The notes: generated by a model not told the origin, from the letters alone. A DNA stretch of 64,000 bases from Actinoplanes sp. SE50/110 (GCF_900119315.1 NZ_LT827010.1:503501-567500), one strand, 5' to 3'; positions 8,186 through 16,913 are shown, counted from the first letter of the stretch. Translations and numbers: made by a program.

Positions 8186-9361
8186 ATGGTTGCTCGACCG
8201 CTTGACCTGCTGGATCTTGACGACCTGCTCACCGACGACGACCGCGCGGCCCGCGCCCTGGCCCGCCAGGTGGCGAACGATCATATTCGTCCCGGCGTGG
8301 CGCAGTGGTACGAGAACGGTGATCCACCCATTCGCGATCTTGCCGTGGAATTCGGCAAGGCCGGATTGTTCGGCATGCATCTGACCGGTTACGGCCTGCC
8401 CGGGGCCACCACCATCTCGTACGGCGTGGCCTGCATGGAATTGGAAGCCGCCGACTCCGGGATCCGCTCCCTGGTCTCGGTCCAGGGCTCGCTCGTGATG
8501 TACGCGATCTGGCGGTACGGCTCCGACGACCAGAAGGACCGGTGGCTGCCCGCGCTCGCCGCCGGCCGGACCATCGGCTGCTTCGGCCTCGCCGAGCCCG
8601 ACCACGGCTCCGACCCCACCGGGATGTCCACCCGGGCCCGCCGCGACGGCGACGACTGGATCCTCGACGGGGTGAAAACCTGGATCCTCAACGCGCCGAT
8701 CGCCGATGTGGCGGTGATCTGGGCCCGCGCCGAGAAAGGCGTCGCCGGGTTCGTGGTGCCCACCGACACGCCCGGGCTCACCACCCGGGCGTTCCGGCAC
8801 ACCATGTCGCTGCGTGCGGCCAGCGTCGGCGAACTCGCCCTCGACGGGGTGCGGCTGCCGGACAGCGCCCGGCTGCCCGCCGCCCGCAGCCTGATGGCGC
8901 CGCTGTCCTGCCTCACCGAGGCCCGGCTCAGCATCATCTTCGGGGTGCTCGGCGCGGCCCGGGACTGCCTCGACGTGACCCTCGACTACGCCGCCGGGCG
9001 GGAACAGTTCGGCCGGCCGATCAGCGCCTTCCAGCTGACCCAGGCGAAACTCGCCGACATGGCACTGGAACTGCAGAAGGGGTTCCTGCTCGCGGTGCAC
9101 CTGGGCCGGATGCGCGACGCCGGGGGCGCACCGCTGCGGCCGGAACAGGTGAGCATCGGGAAGCTCAACAACGTGCGGGAGGCGTTGAAGATCGCCCGGG
9201 AGTGCCGGACGATCCTGGGCGGCAACGGGATCCGCGGAGAGATGCCGGTCATGCGGCACGCCGGGAACCTGGAGAGCGTGCTGACCTACGAGGGGACCTC
9301 GGAGATCCACCAACTGTCGATCGGCCAGAAATTGACCGGTCTGAACGCTTTTTCACATTAG
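8186..9361 (+). CDS. gcdH: Acyl-CoA dehydrogenase, glutaryl-CoA dehydrogenase type
   Basis: A 391-residue FAD enzyme. Features typical of glutaryl-CoA dehydrogenase rather than generic acyl-CoA dehydrogenases are Arg94 and Ser98 in SGIRSLVSVQGSL, which bind the distal carboxylate, and the catalytic base Glu369 in NLESVLTYEGTSEIHQL. GCFGLAEPDHGSD is the flavin/substrate loop and REQFGRPISAFQ the conserved C-terminal helix. It would oxidatively decarboxylate glutaryl-CoA to crotonyl-CoA in lysine or tryptophan breakdown. No other pathway genes adjoin it, so a different acyl substrate remains possible. Confidence 0.85.
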   Translation: MVARPLDLLDLDDLLTDDDRAARALARQVANDHIRPGVAQWYENGDPPIRDLAVEFGKAGLFGMHLTGYGLPGATTISYGVACMELEAADSGIRSLVSVQGSLVMYAIWRYGSDDQKDRWLPALAAGRTIGCFGLAEPDHGSDPTGMSTRARRDGDDWILDGVKTWILNAPIADVAVIWARAEKGVAGFVVPTDTPGLTTRAFRHTMSLRAASVGELALDGVRLPDSARLPAARSLMAPLSCLTEARLSIIFGVLGAARDCLDVTLDYAAGREQFGRPISAFQLTQAKLADMALELQKGFLLAVHLGRMRDAGGAPLRPEQVSIGKLNNVREALKIARECRTILGGNGIRGEMPVMRHAGNLESVLTYEGTSEIHQLSIGQKLTGLNAFSH

Positions 9362-9420
9362 GGGGGTCAAGGGGCGCGCTCCGGTCGCGAAATGTCGTAC
9401 CCACTCCGTACCGTTAGGAC

Positions 9421-10164
9421 ATGGCCAACTCACCGGATGTCGAAGAGCCGACGACGGAGTACCCGGCCGTGCCCGAGGAGGCGGAGCCGGGTGCTCCGGC
9501 CGTCCCGCAGGAGCACAGGCCGAGCTTCTTCGCACGGCTGCTGATCTTCATCGGCGTCGTCTTCGCCCTGATCGTCGCGTCCTGCTTCGGCCTGCGCGCG
9601 CTGCACGTGCTGCCCTCGTTCGACAACCCGTTCGCCGACAAGACCACCGACCGCAGCCAGCCCGTGCTGCTGCAGTCCATGCGCGACCTGCACCGCTACG
9701 TCGCGGCCGACGGCACCTTCCAGGTCATCGTCGACCTCCAGCAGAACAAGGACAACATTCCCGACTTCCTGGTCAATCGGCGCATCCTGTTCGTCGGCTC
9801 CGGCACCGTCGAAACCTATGTCGACTTCAGCGCCCTCTCCGGTGACGCCCTCAAGGTCGACAACGAGAAGAAGACGATCGAGCTCACCCTGCCCCCGCCG
9901 CAGCAGTCCCAGGCCGCGCTCGACATGCAGAAGAGCTACGTCGTCGAGGAGGATCGCGGTCTGCTGACCAGCATCGGCGACGCCTTCCACAGCGACACCG
10001 ACAAACAGCAGCGGGTGTACGCGGCGGCCCAACAGAAGATCACCGAGGCGGCCAAGTCGAGCGGCCTGGACCAGCGCGCCCAGCAGAACACGCAGGCCAT
10101 GCTGGAGAGTCTGTTCACACGGTTGGGCTACACCTCGGTCAAGGTCACGTTCACCAACCCCTGA
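9421..10164 (+). CDS. DUF4230 membrane-anchored protein
   Basis: A 247-residue protein with an acidic, Pro-rich cytoplasmic N-terminus (residues 1-34), one hydrophobic helix at about 36-60 (FARLLIFIGVVFALIVASCF) and a C-terminal domain of about 180 residues outside the membrane. VDLQQNKDNIPDFLVNRRILFVGSGTVETYVDFS is the recognisable core of DUF4230. The function of this family is not established. TACCGT (9409-9414) six bases before the ATG suggests a leaderless mRNA. Confidence 0.82.
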   Translation: MANSPDVEEPTTEYPAVPEEAEPGAPAVPQEHRPSFFARLLIFIGVVFALIVASCFGLRALHVLPSFDNPFADKTTDRSQPVLLQSMRDLHRYVAADGTFQVIVDLQQNKDNIPDFLVNRRILFVGSGTVETYVDFSALSGDALKVDNEKKTIELTLPPPQQSQAALDMQKSYVVEEDRGLLTSIGDAFHSDTDKQQRVYAAAQQKITEAAKSSGLDQRAQQNTQAMLESLFTRLGYTSVKVTFTNP

Positions 10165-10274
10165 CGGGCTTGACCGGCGGGCGGGCGGCCTCGCGTCGTC
10201 CGCCCGGCGGCCCCCTTCAGCCGGGTGCCTCGCCCGTGTTCTGGGCGGGCTGTGGTCGTCTGTCCGCGTGGGCT

Positions 10275-10450
10275 GCGGTCTTCCGCCTGGCCGCGCTGCG
10301 GTCTTCCGCCTGGCCGCGCTGCGGTCTTCCGCCTGCGGTCTCTTGCCCGGTGCGTCGCGGCCTCCCGCTCGCGGTCTTCCATCTGCGGCCGGTGGCTGCG
10401 TGGTCGCGGTCTTCCATCTGCGGCCTGTGGCTGCGTGGTCGCGGTCTTCC
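10275..10450. repeat. Tandem/interspersed repeat with GCGGTCTTCC core (six copies)
   Basis: GCGGTCTTCC occurs exactly at 10275, 10298, 10321, 10371, 10406 and 10441. Spacings are 23, 23, 50, 35 and 35 bp. The first three copies lie in a 23-bp tandem unit and the last three in a 35-bp tandem unit with CATCTGCGGCC after the core. The period is not a multiple of three, which argues against coding. Confidence 0.8.
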
Positions 10451-10738
10451 GTCTGTCAGCGGCTGTCTTCTCGCCGGCGGGCTGGGGATCGTGCCGCCGT
10501 GGCGATGGGCTTCGCCGGTTGTTCTCCTCGGGGCACGGGTCGAGGACGACCAGCGCGAAGAGTGACGCCGCCGCCCTGGGGGCAAGGGCGACGGCGTCCG
10601 AATCGGGGGAAGGTGGAGACCGGGCCCGCGATTCTGTAGGTGAGCGGCGAATGCCGCGTTGGTGCGATTCGGTCCCGGCCGGGTATGCCAGCCCGGCTTC
10701 CACCCGGCCGGGAGCCTTTCCACGGCGCCCCGCCGATC

Positions 10739-10811
10739 TGCCGGCGACGGTGTGCTCGCTGCCGGCGACGGTGTGCTCGCTGCCGGCGACGGTGTGCTCG
10801 CTGTCAGCGGC
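10739..10811. repeat. 21-bp tandem repeat, three copies plus a degenerate fourth
   Basis: The unit GCCGGCGACGGTGTGCTCGC plus one base repeats perfectly three times from about 10739 and then decays at CTGTCAGCGGCGG. It differs in sequence from the GCGGTCTTCC array in the same spacer. Confidence 0.8.
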
Positions 10812-10860
10812 GGTCAGCTATCGGTCGGCAGGTGCGCTGGGCGGTGGCTTCAGTGGGTGG

Positions 10861-11064
10861 TCACTCGCTGGGCATCAAGGCCCAGAGGACCAGGTAGGCG
10901 ATGAACTGCGGGCCCGGAAGCAGGCAGGACAGGACGAAGGCCAGGCGGACGACGCCGGTGGAGAGGCCGAAGCGGCGGGCCAGGCCGGCGCAGACGCCGC
11001 CGATCATGCGGTTGTCGCGCGGGCGGGTCAGGCTGTGTGACGCGAGGGGGCGGGTCACTGTCAT
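10861..11064 (-). CDS. PspC-domain small membrane protein
   Basis: A 67-residue protein with the PspC core LTRPRDNRMIGGVCAGLARRFGL-type start (residues 12-35) and a hydrophobic helix VRLAFVLSCLLPGPQFIAYL ending LWALMPSE. PspC domains anchor or sense at the membrane in phage-shock and envelope-stress responses, and standalone forms of this size are common in actinobacteria. AAGGAG three to four bases before the ATG supports the start and rejects the longer frame. No partner PspA or toastrack gene adjoins. Confidence 0.87.
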   Translation of the reverse strand: MTVTRPLASHSLTRPRDNRMIGGVCAGLARRFGLSTGVVRLAFVLSCLLPGPQFIAYLVLWALMPSE

Positions 11065-11731
11065 CCACTCCTTCAGTGGTGGCCGGGGCGGTTTTGCCCT
11101 GGACCACTTCGACGTTAGGTACCGGGCCACGGCCGTCCCTCATCCCGAAGATGGAGAGTTCCGGCCCGCTTCCCGTAGGGGAAACCCGTACCCGAATGTC
11201 GCCCTTCGTTAACTTTTCCCGCTCCATGCCGGCCTCGCTCCATGCCGCCGCCGCTTCCCGCGGTCCACGCGGTCCACGCGCCATGCCGCCCTTGCTCCAC
11301 GCGGTCCTCGCTCCACGGGGTTCTCGCTCCACGGGGTTCTCGCTCCACGGGGTTCTCGCTCCACGGGGTTCTCGCTCCACGGGGTCCTTCCTCGGCGCGG
11401 TCCTTCCTCGGCGCGGTCCTCGCGGCGCCGCCTCCGCCGTCCGCCGCTCCAGGTGTCGGCGTCGGCGGTCGTCTGCTCGCGGTGTTCGTCCGGGGTACGC
11501 GCCGCGGTTTTAGCGGGCGGGGCTGGTCGCTTTGCTGACCGGGAGAAATGTCGGTTCTTGCTGGGAACGTGCACAGAATGGGGCCGAGAGTTCGGATCTC
11601 CGTAATCGATTGATCACTATCCGCGAATGGCACGTTCGCCCGATGGCAAAGCATCGACGCCACTCGCAAAGTCATTAACCGATCGCCGACCGTCGTGGGA
11701 TCGGGATCACAGTCGATCGGGGAGGTTGGCG
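11065..11731. other. Divergent intergenic spacer with tandem repeats
   Basis: About 670 bp between the PspC gene and the ABC ATPase gene. The middle is a 16-bp tandem repeat array (11307-11416). The last 200 bp are less GC-rich (around ATCGATTGATCACTATCCGC, 11600-11621) and are the likeliest place for the ATPase promoter. No gene is supported. Confidence 0.6.
11307..11416. repeat. 16-bp tandem repeats, five plus two copies
   Basis: CTCGCTCCACGGGGTT repeats at 11307, 11323, 11339, 11355 and, with a changed end, 11371. A second 16-bp unit, CCTTCCTCGGCGCGGT, then repeats twice. Sixteen is not divisible by three, so all frames cycle and any open frame here is an artefact. Related CTCCATGCCG and CGCGGTCCA fragments precede the array. 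Confidence 0.85.
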
Positions 11732-13027
11732 GTGTCCACCGTCGCGCTCAAGGATGTCAGCAAGGTTTGGCCGGATGGCACGCTCGCTGTGGATCGGGTG
11801 TCCCTCGATGTGCGCGACGGCGAGTTCATGGTGCTGCTGGGGCCTTCGGGCTGCGGCAAGTCGACCGTGCTCCGCATGATCGCCGGCCTGGAGGATCCCA
11901 CCGAGGGCGACATCCTGCTGAACGGGGAGCCGGTCCTCGACGTGCCTCCGCGCGACCGCAGCATCGCCATGGTGTTTCAGGATTTCGCGCTCTATCCGCA
12001 CATGACGGTGGCCGACAACATCGGATTCCCGTTGAAGCTTTCCGGCGTCGAGCCGGGGTCGCGGTCCGACCGGGTGGGCACGGTGGCCGGCGCGCTCGGG
12101 ATCGGCGAGGTGCTGGGGCGGCGGCCGAGTCAGTTGTCCGGCGGGCAGCGGCAGCGGGTGGCGATGGGCCGGGCCATGGTGCGGCGGCCGGGCATCTTCC
12201 TGATGGACGAGCCACTCTCCAACCTGGACAGCGGTCTGCGCGCCGAACTGCGGGCCGAGATCACCAGCATGACCCGGGAGCTCGGGGTCACCACCATGTA
12301 CGTGACGCATGATCAGGCCGAGGCGCTCACCATGGCGGACCGGGTGGCGATCATGCGGCGCGGGGTGCTGCAGGACCTGGGCACGCCGACCGAGGTGTAC
12401 CGGCGGCCGGCGACGCTCTACGTCGCGGCTTTCCTGGGGTCGCCGCGGATGAACCTGCTGGAGGCCCAGGTCTACGTGCACCTGGACCGGTTCGTCGCGT
12501 TGAACTTCGGGGAGCAGACGCTCTATCTCGGCTGGACGGATCCGCGGTCGCGGGCGGTGGCCCGCTACCACGGTGAGCGGATCGTGGTGGGGGTGCGGGC
12601 CGAGGCGCTCACCCCGGTGACCCCCGACACACCCGGCACGGTGTTGCACGGCCGGATCCGGTATCTGGAGCACCACGGGCACGAATCGCTGGCCTACCTG
12701 GATGTCGGGGCGACCGCGATCGTGGTCGACGAGGTCGGCGGGCCGGTGCGCGGCCCGGCGACCGGGGGTGGCGCGTTGAAGCGGCTCGGCGGAGCCCTGC
12801 AGCGGCTCACCCGGTCGGCGCCGGAGGAGGCGTCGGAGAGCCCGGTCGCGCCGGTCAGTGTGCTGAACGATCCGGGCCGGCATCACCGTAAGCCGGCCGA
12901 GCTGTCGGTGCGGCTGGCGCCGTATCCGGCGGTCACTCCGGGCCACCCATTGACCGTGGCGGTGCAGATGGACGCCGTGCACTTCTTTGACGAGCGCGGC
13001 GACCGCATCGACGTGGGCTGGCGCTGA
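11732..13027 (+). CDS. ABC transporter ATP-binding protein, MsiK/UgpC type
   Basis: A 431-residue ATPase of the carbohydrate-uptake CUT1 kind. Visible are Walker A GPSGCGKST (37-45), Q-loop QDFALYPH, signature LSGGQRQR (135-142), Walker B IFLMDEP (155-161), H-loop THDQ, and a C-terminal TOBE-like regulatory region. GGGGAGG six bases before GTG 11732 sets the start. In actinomycetes such ATPases (MsiK) serve several sugar importers, which suits the absence of permease or binding-protein genes here. An unusual Arg/Pro-rich insertion at about 350-395 separates the TOBE strands. Confidence 0.85.
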   Translation: MSTVALKDVSKVWPDGTLAVDRVSLDVRDGEFMVLLGPSGCGKSTVLRMIAGLEDPTEGDILLNGEPVLDVPPRDRSIAMVFQDFALYPHMTVADNIGFPLKLSGVEPGSRSDRVGTVAGALGIGEVLGRRPSQLSGGQRQRVAMGRAMVRRPGIFLMDEPLSNLDSGLRAELRAEITSMTRELGVTTMYVTHDQAEALTMADRVAIMRRGVLQDLGTPTEVYRRPATLYVAAFLGSPRMNLLEAQVYVHLDRFVALNFGEQTLYLGWTDPRSRAVARYHGERIVVGVRAEALTPVTPDTPGTVLHGRIRYLEHHGHESLAYLDVGATAIVVDEVGGPVRGPATGGGALKRLGGALQRLTRSAPEEASESPVAPVSVLNDPGRHHRKPAELSVRLAPYPAVTPGHPLTVAVQMDAVHFFDERGDRIDVGWR

Positions 13028-13041
13028 CCCGGGGGGATGAG

Positions 13042-13608
13042 GTGCCGGGTACCGAGGGGGAGCGCCACTTCCGGGCGGGATCGCGGATGCCTCCTGCCAC
13101 CGAACGGCCACAGCGCGTAGGCTGCAGCACGGTGGAGGACAGGATCGGCCAGACCGTGCGTTCGGCTCCGGGTGGGGAGCCGAGGGTCGATGCCGCCCGG
13201 CCACGGCCCGTTTCCCCGGTGCTGCTGGACCGGGCGTTCGGCCACGCCGACATCACCCTTCTGCGGCACGAGGTGACCCGGCTGCTGCCCGCGGTCGGGG
13301 TCTCCGGTGACCGCCTCTCCGGTTACGTGCTCGCCATCAACGAGGTGATCACGAATGTGGTGCTGCACGCCGGCGGGCACGGCCGGATCGTGCTGCGGCT
13401 GGAGGCGGGGTCGGTCTGGTGTGTGGTCACCGATTCGGGGCCGGGCATCCCGGAGGGCTGTCTGGACGGCGATCTTCTCCCCGGTACGGATGAGATCGGT
13501 GGTCGTGGGCTGTGGCTGGCGCACCAGTTGTGTGACGAGGTGACGACGGCCACGGGCCCGATCGGCACCTCGATCGGCCTCCGAATGGATCTTGTTACGG
13601 CGAGCTGA
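13042..13608 (+). CDS. Anti-sigma-like serine kinase ATPase (HATPase_c_2)
   Basis: A 188-residue protein with a GHKL ATPase domain in its C-terminal two thirds: N-box INEVITNVVLHAGG (100-111), G1 DSGPGIP (131-137) and G2 GGRGLWLAHQL (153-163). This is the RsbW/SpoIIAB-like set used to bind or phosphorylate anti-sigma antagonists, abundant in streptomycete relatives. The first 55 residues are basic and low complexity, so a later start (ATG 13087 or GTG 13132) is possible. No sigma factor or antagonist adjoins, so its partner is unknown. Confidence 0.8.
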   Translation: MPGTEGERHFRAGSRMPPATERPQRVGCSTVEDRIGQTVRSAPGGEPRVDAARPRPVSPVLLDRAFGHADITLLRHEVTRLLPAVGVSGDRLSGYVLAINEVITNVVLHAGGHGRIVLRLEAGSVWCVVTDSGPGIPEGCLDGDLLPGTDEIGGRGLWLAHQLCDEVTTATGPIGTSIGLRMDLVTAS

Positions 13609-13706
13609 AAGCTGAAACAGCAGCTTGACCGGCTTATGAAACACCGCGGAAATGTGAAGGCGCCCTTCGCCTCTCGTTGTGCGGCGGGTGCGACTACATT
13701 GGGCGC

Positions 13707-14447
13707 GTGCTCGGACTTCCTTCCCAGGTGACCGCCTGCCTTTTCGATCTTGACGGGGTGCTCACGCAGACCGCCCTTGTGCACAGTGCCGCGTGGAAAC
13801 AAACGTTCGACACGTTCCTCGAATCGTGGGCCCGGCAGCATGATCAAGAGTTTGTGCCGTTCGATTCAGGCGCCGACTATCACCGATATGTCGACGGCCG
13901 TCAGCGCGCTGACGGCGTCCGCACCTTCCTCGCCTCCCGTGGCATCACCCTGCCCGAGGGCACCCCGGACGACGATCCCGACCAGGAGACCGTCAACGGC
14001 GTCGGCAACCGGAAGAACATCCTGGTGCTGCAGAAGATCAAGGAGGGCGCCGTTCAGGTCTACCCCGGATCGGTGGAGTACCTGAAGGCGGCCAAGGCAG
14101 CCGGCCTGCGCCGTGCCGTCGTCTCGGCCAGCGCCAACTGCAAGGACGTCCTGGAGGCGGCCGGTATCGCCGACCTCCTGGAGGCCCGGGTGGACGGCGT
14201 CGTCGCCCGGGAACTGGGCCTGCCGGGCAAGCCCGCGCCGGACACGTTCCTGCACGGCGCGAAACTGCTCGGCCTCGATCCGGCCGCCTGCGCGGTCTTC
14301 GAGGACGCCCAGGCCGGTGTCGCCGCGGGCCGGGCCGGCCGGTTCGGTCTGGTGATCGGCGTCGACCGGGTGGGCCAGGCCGAAGCGCTGCGGGAGAACG
14401 GCGCCGACGTCGTGGTCGATGACCTGGCCGACCTGCTCGACCAGTAA
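13707..14447 (+). CDS. pgmB: Beta-phosphoglucomutase, HAD family
   Basis: The 246-residue protein has the HAD nucleophile motif FDLDGVLT (Asp14, Asp16), the cap-domain phrase VHSAAWK, SASANCKDVLEAAGI for motif II, the lysine in PGKPAPDTFL and motif IV FEDAQAGVAAGRAG. It converts beta-glucose 1-phosphate to glucose 6-phosphate, the product released by the GH65 phosphorylase that follows after 46 bp. The GTG start fits the family N-terminus (MLGLPxxVTACLFDLDG). TACATT at 13695-13700 with a six-base gap suggests a leaderless start. Confidence 0.93.
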   Translation: MLGLPSQVTACLFDLDGVLTQTALVHSAAWKQTFDTFLESWARQHDQEFVPFDSGADYHRYVDGRQRADGVRTFLASRGITLPEGTPDDDPDQETVNGVGNRKNILVLQKIKEGAVQVYPGSVEYLKAAKAAGLRRAVVSASANCKDVLEAAGIADLLEARVDGVVARELGLPGKPAPDTFLHGAKLLGLDPAACAVFEDAQAGVAAGRAGRFGLVIGVDRVGQAEALRENGADVVVDDLADLLDQ

Positions 14448-14454
14448 TTAAACG

Positions 14455-14478
14455 AAGATCGATAACCAAGATCGATAA
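14455..14478 (+). repeat. Direct repeat AAGATCGATAA before GH65 gene
   Basis: AAGATCGATAA occurs at 14455-14465 and 14468-14478, separated by CC. It fills most of the short AT-rich gap between pgmB and the GH65 gene. It may be an operator, an mRNA processing site or an unstructured translation enhancer. AAGAGGC just after it is the ribosome binding site. Confidence 0.55.
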
Positions 14479-14493
14479 AGAAGAGGCACGACC

Positions 14494-16860
14494 GTGATCC
14501 GTGAACGGGCCTACCCCGTCGACCCCTGGCACATCCGGGAGACCCGGCTGGACCTGGACCTGCTGGCCCAGTCCGAGTCGGTTTTCGCTCTCTCGAACGG
14601 CCATATCGGGATACGCGGGAATCTGGATGAGGGTGAGCCGCACGGCCTGCCCGGGACGTATCTGAATTCGTTCTTCGAGCTGCGGCCGATGCCGCACGCC
14701 GAGGCGGGGTACGGCTTCCCCGAGTCCGGCCAGACCATGGTCAACGTCACCAACGCCAAGCTGATGCGGCTGCTGGTCGACGACGAGCCGTTCGACGTGC
14801 GCTACGGCGAGCTGCGGTCCCACGAGCGTGTCCTGGACATGCGCGCCGGCACCCTGGAGCGGGTGGTGGAGTGGGTCTCCCCGTCCGGCCAGGGCGTGCG
14901 GGTGCGCACCGTGCGGCTGGTCTCGTTCACCCAGCGCGCGGTCGTCGCCTTCCTCTACGAGGTCGAGCCGTTGGACGGCGCCGCCCGGCTGATCCTGCAG
15001 TCCGAGCTGGTGGCCAACGAGCAGCTGCCGCCGCAGAGCAAGGACCCGCGGGTGGCCGCGGTGCTGGAGCAGCCGTTGCAGGCCGAGGAGATGCTGGAGC
15101 AGCGCTCCGGTGGCCTGCTGGTGCACCACACCAAGGTCAGCGACCTGCGCATGGCGGCCGCCATGGAGCACCTGGTGGAGACGCCGGGCCGGCACGCGAT
15201 CACCACCGAGGGACACGACGACTGGCTGCGCACCACGGTCGCCTGCCGTCTGGAGCCGGGGCAGAAGCTGCGGGTGGTCAAGCTCGCCGCGTACGGCTGG
15301 TCCTCGATGCGCTCGCTGCCCGCCCTGCGCGATCAGGTCGGCGCCGCCCTGGCCAGCGCCCGCCTGGACGGCTGGGAGGGGCTGGTCCAGCAGCAGCGCG
15401 AGTTCCTCGACGGCTTCTGGGACCATTCGGACGTACGGGTCGAGGGCGACCCGGAGGTGCAGCAGGCGGTCCGGTTCGGCCTGTTCCACACGCTGCAGGC
15501 CGGCGCCCGGGCGGAGCAGCGCCCGATCGGGTCGAAGGGCCTGACCGGCCCCGGCTACGACGGCCACACGTTCTGGGACGCCGAGACGTTCGTGCTGCCC
15601 GCGCTGACCTACACCCAGCCGTCCGCCGCGGCAGACGTGCTGCGCTGGCGGCATTCGACGCTGGACCTGGCCCGGGAGCGGGCGCAGACGCTGGGGCTGC
15701 AGGGCGCGGCCTTCCCATGGCGGACCATCCGCGGGCAGGAGTGCTCGGGGTACTGGCCGGCCGGCACCGCGGGCTTCCACATCGGCGCGGACATCGCCGA
15801 CGCGGTCCGGCGGTACGTGCAGGCCACCGGCGACTACGACTTCGAGCGGGAGGTCGGCCTGGAGCTGCTGGTCGAGACGGCCCGGCTGTGGCGGTCGTTG
15901 GGGCACCACGACCGGCACGGGCGGTTCCACATCGACGGCGTCACCGGTCCGGACGAGTACACCGCGGTGGTGAACGACAACATCTACACCAACCTGATGG
16001 CCCAGCAGAACCTGATGGCCGCGGTGGACGCCTGCAAGCGGCACCCGGACCTGGCGCGCCGGTTCGGGGTGGACGACGAGGAGGCTGCCTCGTGGCGGGA
16101 TGCCGCGGCGGCGGTGCACATCCCGTACGACCGCGAACTGGGTGTGCATCAGCAGTGCGAGGGCTTCACCCGGCTGCAGGAGTGGGACTTCGAGAACACT
16201 CCGCCGGAGGGCTACCCGCTGCTGCTCAACTACCCGTATTTCGACCTGTACCGCAAGCAGGTGGTGAAGCAGGCCGACCTGGTGATGGCGATGTACATCC
16301 GGGGTGACGCCTTCACGCCGGAGGAGAAGGCGCGCAACTTCGCGTACTACGACGCCCGCACCGTGCGGGACTCCTCGCTGTCCGCCTGCATCCAGGCGGT
16401 GATGGCGGCCGAGACCGGGCATCTGGAGCTGGCGCACGACTATCTGGGCGAGGCCGCCCTGATGGACCTGCACGACCTGCACCAGAACGCGCGGGACGGC
16501 GTGCACGTGGCGTCGCTGGCCGGTTCCTGGATCGCGCTGGTCGCCGGGCTCGGCGGGATGCGCGATTTCAACGGGCAGCTGTCGTTCGCGCCGCGACTGC
16601 CCAGCCGGATCAACAACCTGGAGTTCTCGCTGCTCTGGCGGGGTCTGCGGCTGCGGGTCAACGTGACCGCGAGCGAGGTCACCTACTCGCTGCGCAACGG
16701 CGGCGGCTCGGCCCGGCTCACTCTGCTGCACCACGGCAAGGAGATCGAGGTGACCCAGGTCCGCCCGGTGACCATGGCGATCCCGGCGCCCGGCCCGGCC
16801 GGCCCGGCGCCGACCCAGCCGGCCGGCCGCGCGCCGGTGCGGCGCGCCACGCCGAACTGA
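14494..16860 (+). CDS. Glycoside hydrolase family 65 disaccharide phosphorylase
   Basis: A 788-residue GH65 enzyme: N-terminal beta-sandwich (to about 270), linker, (alpha/alpha)6 barrel and short C-terminal sheet. The general acid is Glu488 in GVTGPDEYTAVV, and NDNIYTNLMAQ and the phosphate-binding KQADLVMAMY segments are conserved. It phosphorolyses an alpha-linked glucose disaccharide (maltose, trehalose, kojibiose or nigerose) to beta-glucose 1-phosphate, which pgmB then uses. The partner gene makes a phosphorylase more likely than a hydrolase. The C-terminal 30 residues are Pro/Ala-rich. Which disaccharide is used is not clear from sequence. Confidence 0.9.
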   Translation: MIRERAYPVDPWHIRETRLDLDLLAQSESVFALSNGHIGIRGNLDEGEPHGLPGTYLNSFFELRPMPHAEAGYGFPESGQTMVNVTNAKLMRLLVDDEPFDVRYGELRSHERVLDMRAGTLERVVEWVSPSGQGVRVRTVRLVSFTQRAVVAFLYEVEPLDGAARLILQSELVANEQLPPQSKDPRVAAVLEQPLQAEEMLEQRSGGLLVHHTKVSDLRMAAAMEHLVETPGRHAITTEGHDDWLRTTVACRLEPGQKLRVVKLAAYGWSSMRSLPALRDQVGAALASARLDGWEGLVQQQREFLDGFWDHSDVRVEGDPEVQQAVRFGLFHTLQAGARAEQRPIGSKGLTGPGYDGHTFWDAETFVLPALTYTQPSAAADVLRWRHSTLDLARERAQTLGLQGAAFPWRTIRGQECSGYWPAGTAGFHIGADIADAVRRYVQATGDYDFEREVGLELLVETARLWRSLGHHDRHGRFHIDGVTGPDEYTAVVNDNIYTNLMAQQNLMAAVDACKRHPDLARRFGVDDEEAASWRDAAAAVHIPYDRELGVHQQCEGFTRLQEWDFENTPPEGYPLLLNYPYFDLYRKQVVKQADLVMAMYIRGDAFTPEEKARNFAYYDARTVRDSSLSACIQAVMAAETGHLELAHDYLGEAALMDLHDLHQNARDGVHVASLAGSWIALVAGLGGMRDFNGQLSFAPRLPSRINNLEFSLLWRGLRLRVNVTASEVTYSLRNGGGSARLTLLHHGKEIEVTQVRPVTMAIPAPGPAGPAPTQPAGRAPVRRATPN

Positions 16861-16870
16861 CGTAGAGCGG

Positions 16871-16905
16871 AAAAAGGGCCTCCCGCACGGCGGGAGGCCC
16901 TTTTT
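16871..16905. terminator. Bidirectional Rho-independent terminator
   Basis: AAAAAGGGCCTCCCG and CGGGAGGCCCTTTTT form a perfect 15-bp inverted repeat around a CACGG loop. T-runs end the hairpin on both strands. It sits between the convergent GH65 gene and the cell-wall protein gene and can serve both. Confidence 0.95.
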
Positions 16906-16913
16906 GCGACCGG

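Larger units (their letters stand above)
10165..10860. other. Convergent intergenic spacer, repeat-rich, no gene
   Basis: About 700 bp between the 3' ends of the DUF4230 and PspC genes. It holds the two repeat arrays listed separately (10275-10450 and 10739-10811). Open frames run across it in several phases on both strands with unnatural Arg/Ser/Pro composition, and none has a credible start or family match. Confidence 0.7.
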
